From Oscarella lobularis (Eukaryota > Porifera > Homoscleromorpha > Homosclerophorida > Oscarellidae): a stretch of 64,000 bases of DNA. Under the pieces are notes generated by a model. That model saw only the letters and a list, made by a program, of their open reading frames with translations, was not told the DNA's origin and searched no databases. The translations under genes were made by a program, and so were the position numbers. Location of the stretch: the NCBI RefSeq assembly GCF_947507565.1, contig NC_089190.1:1922001-1986000 (forward strand), written 5' to 3'. Position 1 is the first letter of the stretch, and each line of letters opens with the position of its first letter. This document shows positions 12,549 through 25,200 of the stretch, in pieces.

Positions 12549-12827
12549 GGTTGTGACTTCGGATGGTGTAATACAGTAGCACCTCTGCACCCCTTTTACG
12601 TACTTACTATGCGTCATCGCGCAGCCGCATATTGAACTGGTTGGTCGCGTGCAATTAATTTATATCCGGTTCAAATAATTACCATCAAACCTTGCTTCTT
12701 TGATTTCAGCTATCGTTGGACGAGTTTAAGTCATTGCATTGCACAGCTCAATTAATTCCTCGTGCTAAAAGATACCGCAACGTACGTATGGAATTGCTCA
12801 GCGGCTAAGAATCATCGGCGCCCGGTT

Positions 12828-14168
12828 TCATCCGATCGCATTTCGTTCTTTTTCCTTCTTCTCCCTGTTGCCCAGATAATTGTACCATATGACGGCGGGT
12901 ACCATGAGGAAGACGCCGGCAAGAGCGTACCACGTGGCCACGTCCACTTCAGGTTTCCAATAGAACTTACCCGTATCGTTTTCCAATTGAAATAGCGTCA
13001 GAAAAAACGTGCCAACGGGTGTGATGAGCGCATTGACAATGACCAAATAGACGGCGCCTTCAGCGTACTTGATCAGCATCAGACCAATGAGATTAGAAAG
13101 ACAGTAGAAAATGGTGAAATACCACGTGCGCCCGATGATGAGACTGCAATGCTCGTCGGGTCCGTACGGATCGTGCGGCATCGGATCCGTCGGCGAGCAA
13201 TTAAATTTCGGCGCCTGACCGAACTCGCAATTCCAGCCCCAACGCATGTTTTGACTGAATTCGTCGAAATTGGCGCTCGCGCCGAAGTGTGGAATGAAAT
13301 CGAGAAAAAACACGGCGGCGAGAAAAACGAAATTGAACAGCTGCAGCCAGGCTTGAAAAAGAAGCGAGTGAACTTCGCCGCGACCTCCAGAGCTTTGGGA
13401 CTGGTCTCCCTTCTTCACTTGGCGTTCCTGAATAACGTTGCTGAGACCGAGAGGTATGAAACCGACGCAGAAAATAATTGGCCATATAATCGTGCCTGCC
13501 GTGCGATTCGCCGTCGTCTTGTTGTCCTGTCCCAGCTGAAATATAGTCGGTTCAAGACAGATAATGAGACCGATAAGAACGATGAAAGTCGCCACGAGCC
13601 GACCGCCGGATATACCTTTACGAAGGATTAGATAACGTAGAATGACGGTAAAGGGAATGACGGAGGAACTCAGTATGGGCTGAAGGTATTGAGGCGTTCG
13701 GTCCGACGGGCTCGAATAGACGACGAGAACGCCGTTCATCGCGTTCAGAAATCCAAGCAGAACAACGAAGCCCATGGAGCTGTTGAGTCGAAGCGAGAAG
13801 TTTCTGTTGAGAAATTTCGCTATGAAAACCCAAGCGAAAAAGACGACGGGAAACCAGAGCGCAGTGAAAAAAAGAACGAAGTAGGGACCGGCGATTGCCT
13901 TGCCGTAGACGCCGCACGCTTTATGGGTACCAAGAGCGGTCGTAAATAGAGGCAAGGTCACCGTCATACCGACTTGACTAACGATGTTGAGTATGGAGAG
14001 AAGAATGTTTACGACGGTGAGAGGTATTTGTATGTGAAAGTTCGTTGTCACGGTGAAGGTCACGGAGTCCGGTTTTTCTGTCGATCGGTTGATTGATGTC
14101 GGAGTTTTGCTGCCCATGAGAAGGATATGGGATTCACTAACATCTTCTGAAGTTTGCTTGTTGCCCAT
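12828..14168 (-). CDS. CRT-like multi-pass transporter (DMT superfamily), intronless
   Basis: This single open reading frame of 446 residues has about ten hydrophobic segments. The cytosolic N-terminus (MGNKQTSEDV) leads into IPLTVVNILLSILNIVSQ. Motifs include VIPFTVILRYLILRKG and IVLIGLIICLEPTIF. A long luminal loop between late helices carries four cysteines (WNCEFGQAPKFNCSPTD and EHCSL). The final helices include GAVYLVIVNALITPVG. The layout resembles the CRT-like (chloroquine-resistance-transporter-like) branch of the drug/metabolite transporter superfamily found in protists and some animals; family assignment is by eye and moderate. Substrate is unknown, and a lysosomal or vacuolar solute role is typical of relatives. 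It lacks introns, unlike most neighbours, and has a close intronless paralogue at 59007-60323 on the opposite strand. It is divergent from the aldose-epimerase gene at 14549. Confidence 0.65.
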   Translation of the reverse strand: MGNKQTSEDVSESHILLMGSKTPTSINRSTEKPDSVTFTVTTNFHIQIPLTVVNILLSILNIVSQVGMTVTLPLFTTALGTHKACGVYGKAIAGPYFVLFFTALWFPVVFFAWVFIAKFLNRNFSLRLNSSMGFVVLLGFLNAMNGVLVVYSSPSDRTPQYLQPILSSSVIPFTVILRYLILRKGISGGRLVATFIVLIGLIICLEPTIFQLGQDNKTTANRTAGTIIWPIIFCVGFIPLGLSNVIQERQVKKGDQSQSSGGRGEVHSLLFQAWLQLFNFVFLAAVFFLDFIPHFGASANFDEFSQNMRWGWNCEFGQAPKFNCSPTDPMPHDPYGPDEHCSLIIGRTWYFTIFYCLSNLIGLMLIKYAEGAVYLVIVNALITPVGTFFLTLFQLENDTGKFYWKPEVDVATWYALAGVFLMVPAVIWYNYLGNREKKEKERNAIG

Positions 14169-14548
14169 CTTAGAACCTACGGTAATAGAGATTGGTGGTT
14201 ATATGGACACCGCGGCTGCGTTTTCACTTGCATTTGCAAGCTACCTTGGTCCTTTTACTGCTGTTTTCGTGCACTTGGCGAAGAGAAGCGAAGGAGCCCA
14301 AGCTTATCACATGACAATCGAAGTCACGCGGAACGGACGCCGCGTGATGCGACGGACGGAAACTTCCTCCCGGTGTCTTTGTGGTCTCGATCCTCGCGTG
14401 TTTACGCAACAACAAAAAAAATATGAAAGATTCGCGGCAGGCTTGAATTATTGATATATAGCTCTACCCAAAAATTATATCTCTATAGTTATAGCTTGAA
14501 ACTGAAAGAACGTCGTTGGGTAGAACGCGCGCAGCCCGGCGAGGACCC
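14169..14548. promoter_or_regulatory. Divergent promoter region of CRT-like and aldose-epimerase genes
   Basis: These 380 bp separate two genes transcribed away from each other, so both promoters should lie here. No TATA box or repeated motif stands out. The small ORFs in this stretch show no recognisable domain. Confidence 0.4.
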
Positions 14549-15772
14549 ATGAACGTAGCCCTTCTTATCTCCGCCTTCGCCTTCCTGATGGCCGAAAGCG
14601 GCGGCAGCGGCAGCCGATTCCAAATCACCGACGACGAATTCGGCGGTTTGCATTTGAAAGTGCTGCGCAATTCGGCGACGGGGGAGAGCGCGTCGGTCAT
14701 ATACGACATGGGAGGTCGCATCGAATCGCTAGAACTGCTCGCAACGCCGCGTTCGTCGTCGCTACGCCCTATCCTCTGGACGCACGATCGCAACGCGACG
14801 GCAGCGCGCGAAAACGAAAGTTGGCGCGGCCAGTTTCTTCTTCCGTACGCAAGTCGCGTTTCCCGCGCAACATACGAGTTCTATAACTCGACGTATCATC
14901 TACCGATGAACGAACCGGAAAGGGAAAACGCTCTACACGGACTACTGTTCAACAAAACGCTCACCGTGCTCGATCAAACTGCAGATAACCGACGAGCTCA
15001 GTTGAAACTGGGTTACAATTTTACCGGCAAAGACGAAGGTACAGTTCGGCCCCTCCCACCTCTTAAATCCAAGCGTATAATAGGGGCCCCCGGCGCTAAA
15101 TCGTAGCTCACGCGACCCGGTCCACTTTTTAAATCTGTGTATTATGACACTATAGGTTATCCGTTTTTACTGGACCTTACAATCGATTACATTCTCGAAC
15201 ACAATGTCTTATTGAATCGAAGTCAATTTTCCGTGCAACTGACGTTCGAAAATCAAATGCCTAATGCTCCGTTGCCGTTATCCGTCGGTTGGCACCCTTA
15301 CTTTCTAAGCACCGTCTACAAAACTAGGGTAACGCTCGACGAATGCACGCACTGGAATCACGTCATATGGGCAAACAATTCCAATATCGATAGTTCTCTC
15401 ATACCAACAGGTCTAACGAACGTGTGGACGAATTTTACCGGCGAGGAGAACAAATCGATCGGGGGCACGACAACGAATCCGACCTATTTTGACGACGAAT
15501 TTATACCGATCGAGGACGAACGCACGTGTGCCTTATACCGATCGCGAATCTACGATCCGACCGCCGTCGGCGGCGGCACCATAGTTCTCTGGCAGAACTC
15601 GGCTTTTCGATTCGTACACGTTTACACGGGCGGACGAAGTCGGTGGGGAATCGACGCCGTTGCCGTCGAACCCCAATCGGGAATGACGAACTGTTTCAAT
15701 AATCACGACGGATTAGTGATATTAAGCGGCGGACAACGCTGGACGGGAATGTTTGGAATTTACATTGAATGA
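14549..15772 (+). CDS. Secreted aldose 1-epimerase-like protein (galactose mutarotase family)
   Basis: Two exons, 14549-15038 and 15156-15772, join in phase through a GT-AG intron to give 368 residues. The first residues (MNVALLISAFAFLMAESG) form a likely signal peptide, so the protein is probably secreted or luminal, unlike cytosolic GALM. Family motifs are ENALHGLLFNK, PLSVGWHPYF (with the conserved His) and VAVEPQSGMTNCFNN, which holds the usual catalytic Glu. Several N-x-S/T sites (NAT, NES, NST, NKT, NFT) fit a secretory protein. Members interconvert alpha and beta anomers of aldohexoses. The gene is tail-to-tail with O-GlcNAcase; only about 57 bp separate the two stop codons. Confidence 0.88.
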
Positions 15773-15829
15773 TACTGATGTCGAAAAATTAACACAAATT
15801 TTTTTGTCTACGTGTACGTCTAAAGTGCG

Positions 15830-17611
15830 CGAGCCATTATCGTTGTTCCGGGCGGCGATTGATCGCGCGTCTTTAGCTCGTTGAATCCGAGTTTTTTGTA
15901 GAATTTGTACGCTCGATCGTTACTGCTCGCCATTTCGAGAAACACACCCCGCGATCCTTATATGTAAATGCGCTCTTGCGTGTGTCCGCGAACGTTTGCG
16001 CGCCTGTTTCTTACCTTTGGTTTTGAGGGCTGATAGCAGACAGTGAATCATTCGCTTACCGACTCCCAAGCCCTGCGCACGAGAAAAAGAAATGCGTAAA
16101 CAATTTTCATTAAAAATCATTCCACAGAATTCACCTGACTCCTTGGCATAATATCAATGTGCAGATGAGACGGATGCCTCTCGTAGAGCTCGTCGGGCAA
16201 AAAAAGTTCCTCGGTTCGCATCGAAAATACCAATTTCTGTAAATTATCTATCCCAGTTCTCCTCAACAAAAAAAACAATTTCCCTCACCTCCGCGGGAGA
16301 TTGGCATTTAGAAGCGCTCTCCTTTTCGCACGCCGAATACTTTTTCAGCGTCTGCGAGGCGGCAAGTCAAGCAAGCGCGCCTCGATTTCGCAAAGGTAAC
16401 GAACCTTAGGAAGCCACTTGGCCTTGTAGTCCGCATAGAAAGTCTTGGAGTCAAGCGCGCCTAAAACATAACCACACACGCCCTCGTCGTCTTCAAGAAC
16501 AAAAGCAAAGTCAGGGGCCAAATGAAGGTACGGGCCAACGTATCTGAGAAATTCTTTTTTCAACGATAGTTTTAATTAATTAATGAAAATTTTGAACCTG
16601 TCTCCAAGAAGAGAAGGATAGTCGGAGAAGTTCTCGGATGCGTCGTTTCCGGAGTCGCCTGTGACGAGGCAAGTTTTGTAGACTAAGTCCTGAAGGAAAA
16701 GATATCGAAATGGATCTCTTTCTTTAGTTTTTGAGTTTATCTACCTCATCTTCTGATCTGTACGGTCTAATTATAAACGTTCGAGGCGACGGTTCGAAAG
16801 GTGCCTTGTTCGAAAACTCGCCGCTGGATCCTTCCAAGCGAGGAAGAAGCCGCTGCAACAATGAATTTTGGAATTTATCTATTGAGAATTGAGCAGCTCT
16901 CGGGCCTCTCTACTAGCCTGTACATCTAATTCGCATTGCCTACTCAATACTCGCCTGCATTTCAGCGGCAATCCCTCCACGAAATACCCACGGTTCCATA
17001 TCTTCTGGGAGATATCCCATAGACCGTCCCTCCTTCTTTCGACAACCATCCTCTAAAACGAAAAGACTAGTGTATGGCCCAGGCTGAGCCCCTTTCGTTT
17101 GTGTCGTACCGAGCCACGCTACGTAGGCGTCTAATAGCATAACGACTTCTTTTACGTCCCACACGTAGGGATACAAATCGTAGAGCAGCGATCGATTCGG
17201 TATCTCGGTCAAACGTACGAACACGTCCGACACGCGCTTACAATTGCGACGAAACGCCTGGGCCCTCTCGAGCCAGTGTTCGGACTAGAGAAAAACGTCC
17301 AATAGTAGTACCATAGCAACGACGTCGACCCGCCCTCACGATATACAACATTTATTGCGGCAGGACTCTCGTAAAATATTGAACCCCAATACCTGACTCA
17401 CTACTTGCTGCGCGAATTCTTCCGACTCTTCGTCACTCATAGTCGTCTCCGTCTCCGTCTCCGCCGCCGCCCGGCTCGCATTATTCGCGTGCGACTTCAA
17501 CCAATGAAACTCGCGCATCAGCTCCTCGGCGCGAGGCCCGTGCTCGTGCGGAAGATAGAACAAATCAACGATCCACGCGACGTCCTCTTCGCTTAGCTTC
17601 TCCCGACTCAA

Positions 17612-17665
<54 letters not shown>

Positions 17666-19175
17666 TCCGCCGCCATCGGGCCGTCGCTGCCTCTTCGCCG
17701 CGCTATCTTCCGAATCAAACGTCGGTGCCGCCGCCGTCGCAGAATCGTCGCCGCCTTCTCCCTCTTTCTCCAACTGCGTCGTCGCCGCGGCGCTCACCGT
17801 TTTGCGTCGAAGCACGGAAGCGAGCGTCGGTTTTTGAAACTCCGAGAGCCACTCTTGAATTCCCGCGCGCAATGAAGTGAGAGCATCGTAGCCGACTGGA
17901 TTTTTTTCCGTATCCGCCGCCGCTGGCGAATCAACGTCCATCAGTTCGGCAGCGGGACTTTCGCCGCCGCCGCTCGCCGCCGCCTTTCCGTGTTGATACC
18001 ATAAGGCGAGACCGTTTATCGCCATGAAATTGGACTCGAACTCGCAATTGGGATTCGTCAAAATGCCGTCGAGGTATGGATAGAGATCGGCCGATCGGCC
18101 GGCGTACGGACCGAGGAATAGACGTCGTTGGTCGTAGTCGTTTGCGTGAAGATTGTCCCAAATGACGGGACGGCGTTGGAGAACGTTAGACAGCTGAAGA
18201 ATGGAGTCGACTGTTATGGACTTGGAAATCACTCGCGGACCTAAAATTAGATATTAAATTAATTAATTAATTAATTAATCATAATAAATTGCTCACCTGT
18301 CCACAGTATTTTTATGGCGGAATTCAATTTCGTTCCGAGCGTCGTCAAATATTGCGATTTCGCGACCGAAGGGCTAGCTCTCGATGAACAATATTCTTTA
18401 ATTAATTAAAAATTCAATAATTTAATTTTCTTTTCTCTCTCTCTCTCTCTCTCTCGTCTTTCTCACCGGTGGGACAGAAGAGAAAGACGCTCGGTTCGCC
18501 GAGCTGATCGTAGACGATGTTCGCCACGTGCGCTTGAGCGTGTGCAAACGATTCGAACGTCTTTACGTCCTCGGGACTCATGTCGTCGTCGATGTCGTCG
18601 AAAAGAAGTGCAAACGAGCGACAACCGAGACCGGTGAGCTGAAAAAAAAAATTTGTTTACCCCCCCCTGGGTCGGGAATTAAACGCGATGCAGACTTGAT
18701 CTGTTTTTCGTTTCAACGCCTTCACTTCGTCGCCGCTCGAAAAGACGATGTCGAGACCGGGCGATAGAGCGTAGACAAACTCGATTTTCTTCGCCTGCGC
18801 CGATTCGATGAGATGACGTAGGGCGTCTAATCGTCGGAGTCCGATATATCGAAGCGATTTGGGATCCCAGCGCCGAGCTTACCGGCTTCTTCGAGCGTGT
18901 AGAGATCGCGCCAGTCGGCGCGATGCTTGTCGTCGTCCTTCGGCGCGTACATGAACACGTTCATGCCCCAAGAGTTCATTCTGAAGAAGAACGGGGAAAA
19001 TGCAAACGTTCTGGACTCCCGCGCGGGCGACTGACTTTTCGAAGAGCGATCTGCGCTGCTCGCATGTCCACGGACGGCCGTAGAAGCCTTTGGAAGAGGG
19101 GGGAAGTGTGACCATGGTAGAGTCTCCAAAGACGCGATTACCTTCGACGACGCCGCACAAAAACGAATTGTTCAT
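15830..19175 (-). CDS. OGA: Protein O-GlcNAcase (GH84 plus stalk plus GNAT-like domain)
   Basis: The ATG at 19175 gives [12 protein letters not shown], then [17 protein letters not shown] and [21 protein letters not shown], the start of the GH84 catalytic domain. The catalytic Asp pair is present in [11 protein letters not shown] (about 18570-18610). It is followed by [20 protein letters not shown] and [18 protein letters not shown] low-complexity linker holds 18 Thr codons (17612-17665). The helical stalk resumes with [12 protein letters not shown] and WLKSHANN, then [14 protein letters not shown] and EPWVFRGG. The C-terminus is a GNAT-like domain ([36 protein letters not shown]) ending at a stop at 15830-15832. 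OGA removes O-GlcNAc from Ser/Thr of nuclear and cytosolic proteins and opposes OGT. Domain order and catalytic residues match the animal enzyme, so activity is expected. The GNAT-like part is regarded as non-catalytic in relatives. Confidence 0.95.
17612..17665 (-). repeat. (ACG)18 trinucleotide run encoding poly-threonine in OGA
   Basis: A perfect CGT/ACG trinucleotide repeat of 18 units lies inside the OGA reading frame and encodes uninterrupted threonine. It sits in the disordered linker between the catalytic domain and the stalk. Perfect trinucleotide runs are prone to length change. Confidence 0.95.
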
Positions 19176-19339
19176 TCTCAAAAAGTCGATTGGACGGCGA
19201 ATCGTTCGTGTACAGTGTAGGCGAAAGCGTTCGTCGAAAAAATGTGCGATATACTACGGCGCACGTTACAAGACTACGCCCACAGAGACTGATAGTAATA
19301 ATTAATCTAATCAAAGTCGCTAAGTGTTTGTCTGGACTT

Positions 19340-22164
19340 TCAATTCTTCGATGTCGCTGCCTTTCTTTTTCCCTTTTCTTGGCTCTTTGCGGTGACTGGT
19401 GCCTCAGCGGCTGTGTTCAATTTCACTGCCTTCTCCTTACGTGCCATCTTTTTTATTTTTTAAAAAAATTATTTCCTTTTATATTGAGTCAATTTTTAAA
19501 TTCTTACCCCCTTTAATATGCGAGCTTTGAGTTCGCCCTGGGTTAAAGGACGATGCTCTTCTTCACTGTACAGGGACGAGACTTCAGAGTCATAGTCATC
19601 CCTACAGAAAAGAGGATTTGCTTTCTTGCGATTTTCTCTCTCTCGCAAAATTCTCACCCCGTCGACGGAGCAGCAATAGAAATCGACGCCAGTTGAGCTT
19701 GAGCTGCCTTAGGAGGAGCGAGCAGTTGACTGGTAGATCCAGAGGGAGAACCAGTCTCTTCCGATTCCTGAAACAAACGTCGATCCAAAGACAACAACCT
19801 TTACTATATCACGTACCTTGAGTGAGATAAATTGCTGTAGCTGAAGAAGTTCGTTGACTCGCTGCTCAATAATTCCAAGGAACTATAAATATAAGAGTGG
19901 TACTAAAGGTTGAGTTAGTGCCGTGGACCCATTGTTTATTTGCCTGCATCAGATTAGCGTCAGTCACTCCCGTCTGACCTCCAAGCATATCTGTTATAGC
20001 AGAACGATCGCAGCCAATTTTCGTAAACATAGAATCGACGCCTTAGAAGAGATTCTCAAAAATGAGCAATTTTTTCACCACTACCACCACCAAAGCTCCA
20101 ACCTGATTTCAATTGGTCGAGAATTCGACTGTTTTTGGCGTGTCTGTTTTCCTGACGTTTCATTCTCTCTTCGACGACCTTTAGCTGTCTCTAGACGGAG
20201 ATTGGCATATAGGCTGTGTTATAAAATCCTCAGGAATCTTACTTCAAGATCGGCTAGTATGCTCTTGCGTTGCTCTTCCATCTCTATACCCTGATTCCTG
20301 AACTTGTCAATATTCTGCTTTACCTGGAGCGAGGAAGTCAGAGGAAACCAAACGTTCTCTTTCTAAGACCCTACGTCTGCTATTTGCTCTTGGAGTCCTT
20401 CTATTTCGCTATTCAATTCGTTGACAAGATTGAAGAGAGCGAAGTTTTGATCCTCCACTAGAAAAATATCTCAAATTCAATTCAAAAAGCCTCAATTTGA
20501 GTTGTAGTGAACCTTCAATGAACCGTGCAACAAGCTGGTCAATATCCTGAGAACGCAGCAACAAATTACTGCAAGGAATATGTATCGCATGACTTCATCA
20601 TACATCAATGCCAGTAAATTCCTTGATTCTGTCAAATGCGTCTTCATATGCCTATTCAAAAAATTGAATTTTGAAATTCAAAGGTTGAGGTGAGGTTTAC
20701 CTCCAAGGTTTCTTCAGCTTTGTCTCCCCTTTCTCCTTCACCTAGTCAATAAAAAAAAAGAGGTCTATTCGCTCTTTTGCATTTGCTGTGTTTTTCACCC
20801 TTGAGCCTTCTCTGCATCAGTGCCTGACTCTCAAGTTCCTGGCGCTCAAAATCTAAATATAAACACATAAAAATTAGAATGAAACAAAATTGAACCATCA
20901 CACCTTTAGTTGTCATGAATTCTCGCAATTTTCTATCGTGTTCAATAACTCTCATGAGTTCCTAATTAAAAAACCGTTGAATTAAGTATGATTTTTATTG
21001 AAATTAGTTCACCTTCATTTCCATGTTGTGCTGAGCCATTTCCTTGTCCGCCTTCTCCTTCAATGCCGTCATCTTGGCTCTCGCTTCTTCACTAATAATA
21101 AAATGTAAATCAAAATTTAATCTGTTATTAGTATGGCGTTCTTACCTGGATTCGTAGGCTTGAGTCGACGAGTCTATCAGCTCACCCAATTGCCTCTTGA
21201 TATCAGCCAAAGTCTAAACAGAAACAAATTCAAAATCTCCTTCTAGTAAAGCAAGGAAACGTATGACCTTCTCCAGTCTGCCATGAATGCGTTCAAAGAC
21301 CAAACGCTCTTGTCTCAAGTGATCAATAGTCATTCTCAACTCGGAATTTTGAGCCAATGACGAATTAAACTTGACCAGCGCCTAGCAAAGAAACATAGAC
21401 AAAGATTCTATATATACATTTCTTTATGTATACCTTATCTAATCGGTTTTCCATCACTCGTTGCTGTTTCTTCATCTGCACGTGATGCTGCTGACTCATG
21501 TGAACTCTTGATGGAGAACGTATTTCAATATTGAATTATTTTTTCTTTCCCTTACCCTCCCATTTCTTTTCTCTGTTGAGCCATCTTTTTCTCGACGGCT
21601 CGTGCGTGTTTGTTCACCTCGGCGATTTTTTCCTTTTCGATGCGAATTCGTTCGTCGTAATCGGCTGAAAAAGATTTTTCAAAAAAAGTTGAAATTATTG
21701 ACCTGTTAGTCGAACCTTGCATGCCTTGAAGATCGACTAATTCTCGCACATTTTTCGCGTCCTCGAATCCATTCAATTAGTTTATTCTAAATATTATAAA
21801 ATTTAATTACTTTTGTCGAATTTTGACGACCGGCAGCGAGTCGAAAATCTTTCATCAGCTCTTCACTTTCTCGCTTTAGGCTTTCTATTGTTGCTCTACA
21901 AAATGTAGCGATATTGAACGACGGTTCCTGTTGGGGGCCCCACCCGACTTACCGCTGCTTTCGGATCGAGTTCTGTGCGTGGTTATCATACTGCTTTCGA
22001 TCCCCTTCCATAATGCGATACTGGCGCTGAAGTTTCGACAATTCGGCGTCTACGAGGAAAAAGCGCACGAAATACGATTCCATTTGCTTCGCTAGACGCT
22101 CTTCGTTACCTAAGCCATCGCCTTCTGCTTCGCTCACTTCAGATCGGCTGTACGTTCTCCTCAT
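19340..22164 (-). CDS. ODAD1: Outer dynein arm docking complex coiled-coil protein (CCDC114/CCDC63-like)
   Basis: About 14 short exons encode an almost continuous coiled coil. From the ATG at 22164 it starts MRRTYSRSEV, then LSKLQRQYRIMEGDRKQYD and ESEELMKDFRLAAGRQN. The diagnostic segment is VMENRLDKALVKFNSSLAQN, RQERLVFERIHGRLEK, which matches the ENRLDKALVKFN and VFE-IYRKLE pattern of CCDC114/CCDC63. Later come AKMTALKEKADKEMAQHN, MEMKELMRVIEHDRKLREFM and FALFNLVNELNSEIEGLQEQ. A Ser/Pro-rich region and a basic tail end at a stop at 19340-19342. The family anchors outer dynein arms to ciliary doublet microtubules, so this is a motile-cilium gene. Choice between the ODAD1 and CCDC63 orthologues is not possible by eye. 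It is head-to-head with the RUN-domain gene at 22282. Confidence 0.87.
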
Positions 22165-22281
22165 TTCTTGAGATTCGGACGATTGCTTTTGTCTCACGCT
22201 GTCGCTAAGGAAACGGTACCCCTAGCGACCAAACTCCCGTGCATACCTGTACGTGTGTACAAAGAACCCGGCGGAAAAAGC
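22165..22281. promoter_or_regulatory. 117-bp divergent promoter between ODAD1-like and RUN-domain genes
   Basis: The two start codons are only 117 bp apart on opposite strands, so both genes must use one bidirectional core promoter unless untranslated upstream exons exist. The repeated GTTTCCTTAGCGAC / CTAGCGACC-type sequence near 22200-22230 is the only notable feature (RFX-like half sites are possible but unproven). Confidence 0.45.
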
Positions 22282-25200
22282 ATGGCGTCCGACGTGTCCC
22301 TCAAGGACGAGATTGCTGCGGCTCTAACGGGAGTTCTTCGCGACGTATGCTATTCTTATTATTGCAGCATGCCCTACAACGTCATTCTTTCAGCTGCAAA
22401 AGCATCACGCCACCGAAGAAGACGTCATAAAAACGTAGGAGGCCTCTCTTCCTTCTCCCCTCGAAACAACACCGACTTAATCGCAGCGAAAGCGAGCACG
22501 CAACAAAACTCTGCATCGTTCTCGAAGCCGTCTTCCTGCACGGCCTCAAAAAGAAAGTCCTCCTAAGAAAAGTAAACAAACGACTCCGCCCCGCCCCCGC
22601 CTCTCTCCCTCAACTTTTCCTCTCCATCAGAGAGCCGGATCGACACTCAGCAAATCGGAAATCAAAAAATCGCTACCAATGCCAGTACTAACTTTTAGTC
22701 ATTTACCGTTGCGTGGGCGTGGTTTAATTAAGCATGTATATTTTTAGTCAGTTTGGCCTTTGTTTTCTGCTTGCACTCCCAAGGACGTCGTAAGTCAGTT
22801 GTCTCGACTTGCGTACGTCACTACGGAAATCGGCCAGTGCAGGGTCTGTTTGCAGGAAGAAATTTGATGCTCATGAAAAAATATTTTCGATTTATTTAGG
22901 CTTGGATACGTCTAGCTCTCAATGACGGGATCATGGAGAGTTACGTCGACGCGATGCTCATTGATAAGAGTCTCATGAAGTAGGGTCCTTATTGTTTTCC
23001 ATCCTGTCTTAGTGTCTAAGTAAAAAATGTCTTCTCAGTTCCTGGTACACGGATGGGGCGTTTCTAATGGACGCAGAGCAATCGTTCAGTCTAAAAACTC
23101 TGCTACAAGGTAACTCCTTCCTTCGCCCCACGCGAGGGAGCTCGCACGATTTCTCGCGTCCGCAGGTCTATCTGCCTTTCAATTTGACCTGGCTTTCGAC
23201 AGTCGAGACGTCAACACGTGGCCAATAGAAACGCTTCAATTGTCCGGGCTGCGTGGCCCGGATGAAGACTTTGCAATCGTCCAAGCCCCGGCCAGTGACG
23301 CAACGGCCTACGATCCAATGGCAAGCTTTAGCACTTTAGGTGCAGCCTTGCGAGCTAAGGACTTCACCACCACTGCCGTCACCATGGCAACCATAGAGGA
23401 TCCCATAGAAGAAACAGGTCAAACGTCTAGATCGCCTAAGAAGAAGAAGAAGAAGAAGAAACGAAGAAAAGAAGAAGAGTCTCAATCTGTTGTCAAGGAA
23501 ACCGAAACCCCGGATCGACCTGCAACTCTAGACCTTGGAGACGAGAAAGAGTCGCCAGCCAACGTCGCCGCCGCCAGTGTCACCATTCCCTCTAAACGCT
23601 ACAAACGTAGAAATCTTTCCCCCATAAAAAGTCGTTCCTATTCTGACGCTCCCATGAGCATGAGCTTGAGTCGGCGTCTCAGCGACGAGCTCTTCGTTCC
23701 TTCTCATTTGAATACGTCGGACGTTTCGGCGGGAACGCCGCCTGTCGACGATGCGTACAGTAGTCTCTTTGGGAAGTATCGGCCGAAACAATGGCGCAGA
23801 AAATCACGTGAGTCAAATACAGTATATTCCGGGAAGCTCTTTTAATTGTCCAAAATGTAAAAATTCGCGAGAATTCTGTCCCAGCCTGCCTGGTATTTAG
23901 AAACGATCTTACGTTCCTTCGCGTCTAGTGATGGCCAACGTTGAATTGCCTCCTGACATTGACGATTTGTCGTACGACGGAGTAACGCGCGCGCCTCGGC
24001 GATCGTTGCCCGCGGTGTTGAGCGTAAGTGCAGAGAGATGTCGTTAGAGATTTCAATCAATAGAGCCACGTGTTTTTAGCCAGAGGAATCGGACGAAGGA
24101 AACAACGTGGCCGAGTCAATGGGTTTTGAGGTGTGCACGTCCAAGAAGTTTTATAATTAAATTTCTAATTTTTTTGTTTTAAAATGTTAGATTATTACGT
24201 CAAGTTCACCTAGTCCTCCAGTGGAGTCCCTTGTAGGTCTTGTGTATAGGGTAGGATCACTTTAGTATAGATGCACGCACCTTCTAGTCTACTGAAACGA
24301 AGTTGAGCTTGCTGACTGTGCTAACGCGAGAGAGGGGGCTTGATTCACAGCAATTTCAGTGTCGCGGTTGTTCGACTCCAATTGGAATGAGTAAGTCGTA
24401 ATAAAGGGGTTCTGCTTGATCGGAAAGAGACTACTATAGAATCAATACTAAGAACCATTTTTCTATCTCTCTCTCTCTTTCTCGTTCGGGCGGAACACTG
24501 GGATTTTTTCAGTGTTATAGTAGTGTTTATTTAGTTTTCGGTCACGCGAGAGTTTGCAAATTCGATGGACGGTATAACTAGGAACCTGCCATTTGAAATT
24601 TGTCTATCGTTTATCTATTGTCATGCAGCTATTACTGCAAGGATTGTCACAAGGAAGAAGAGTCCCTCATTCCCGCTAGATTGATATACAATTGGGATTT
24701 TAACAAATATAAAGGCAAAGAGTCGTTACACGGGGATCGCTTAGTCTAATCGTGAGCCTGCCTATAGTATCGCGTTCGTCCAAGGAATTCATTGATTCAA
24801 TTGCCGAAGATCCTCGATTAAATTTGGCTAAAGCAAATCCCACTTTGTACCAACACGTCTCCCAGTTGAACGACGTTAGAGTAAGTCGGTTTATGTCGTT
24901 TTTTTTCTTTTGAACGCGTAAAATTTCAGTCGTTACGTATTCAACTTCGCGCTGCCACAACGTACCTGTTCACGTGTCAAAGCAACATGTGGGAACAATT
25001 TAGAACAAAGTATAACTCGATTTTCTGAGCGCAATCTAAAATTTAACGCGTCTACGCGTAGAGTGTGGGGAAGAGAGTATCTCTTTGAAAATCCAGATCT
25101 TTTCTCGTTATCAGTAAGAAACCGTTGGCCGGGGTAATTCTAAAATTATCGCAATTTTAGGATTTTCTGCAAGTTCAGTCAGGCTCAATGATCGTCTATT

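Noticed and set aside
12549-12617. Upstream ATG at 12617 as ABCG start
   Set aside because: The added 23 residues look like non-coding sequence; the ATG at 12548 directly precedes a typical N-terminus. Not excluded.
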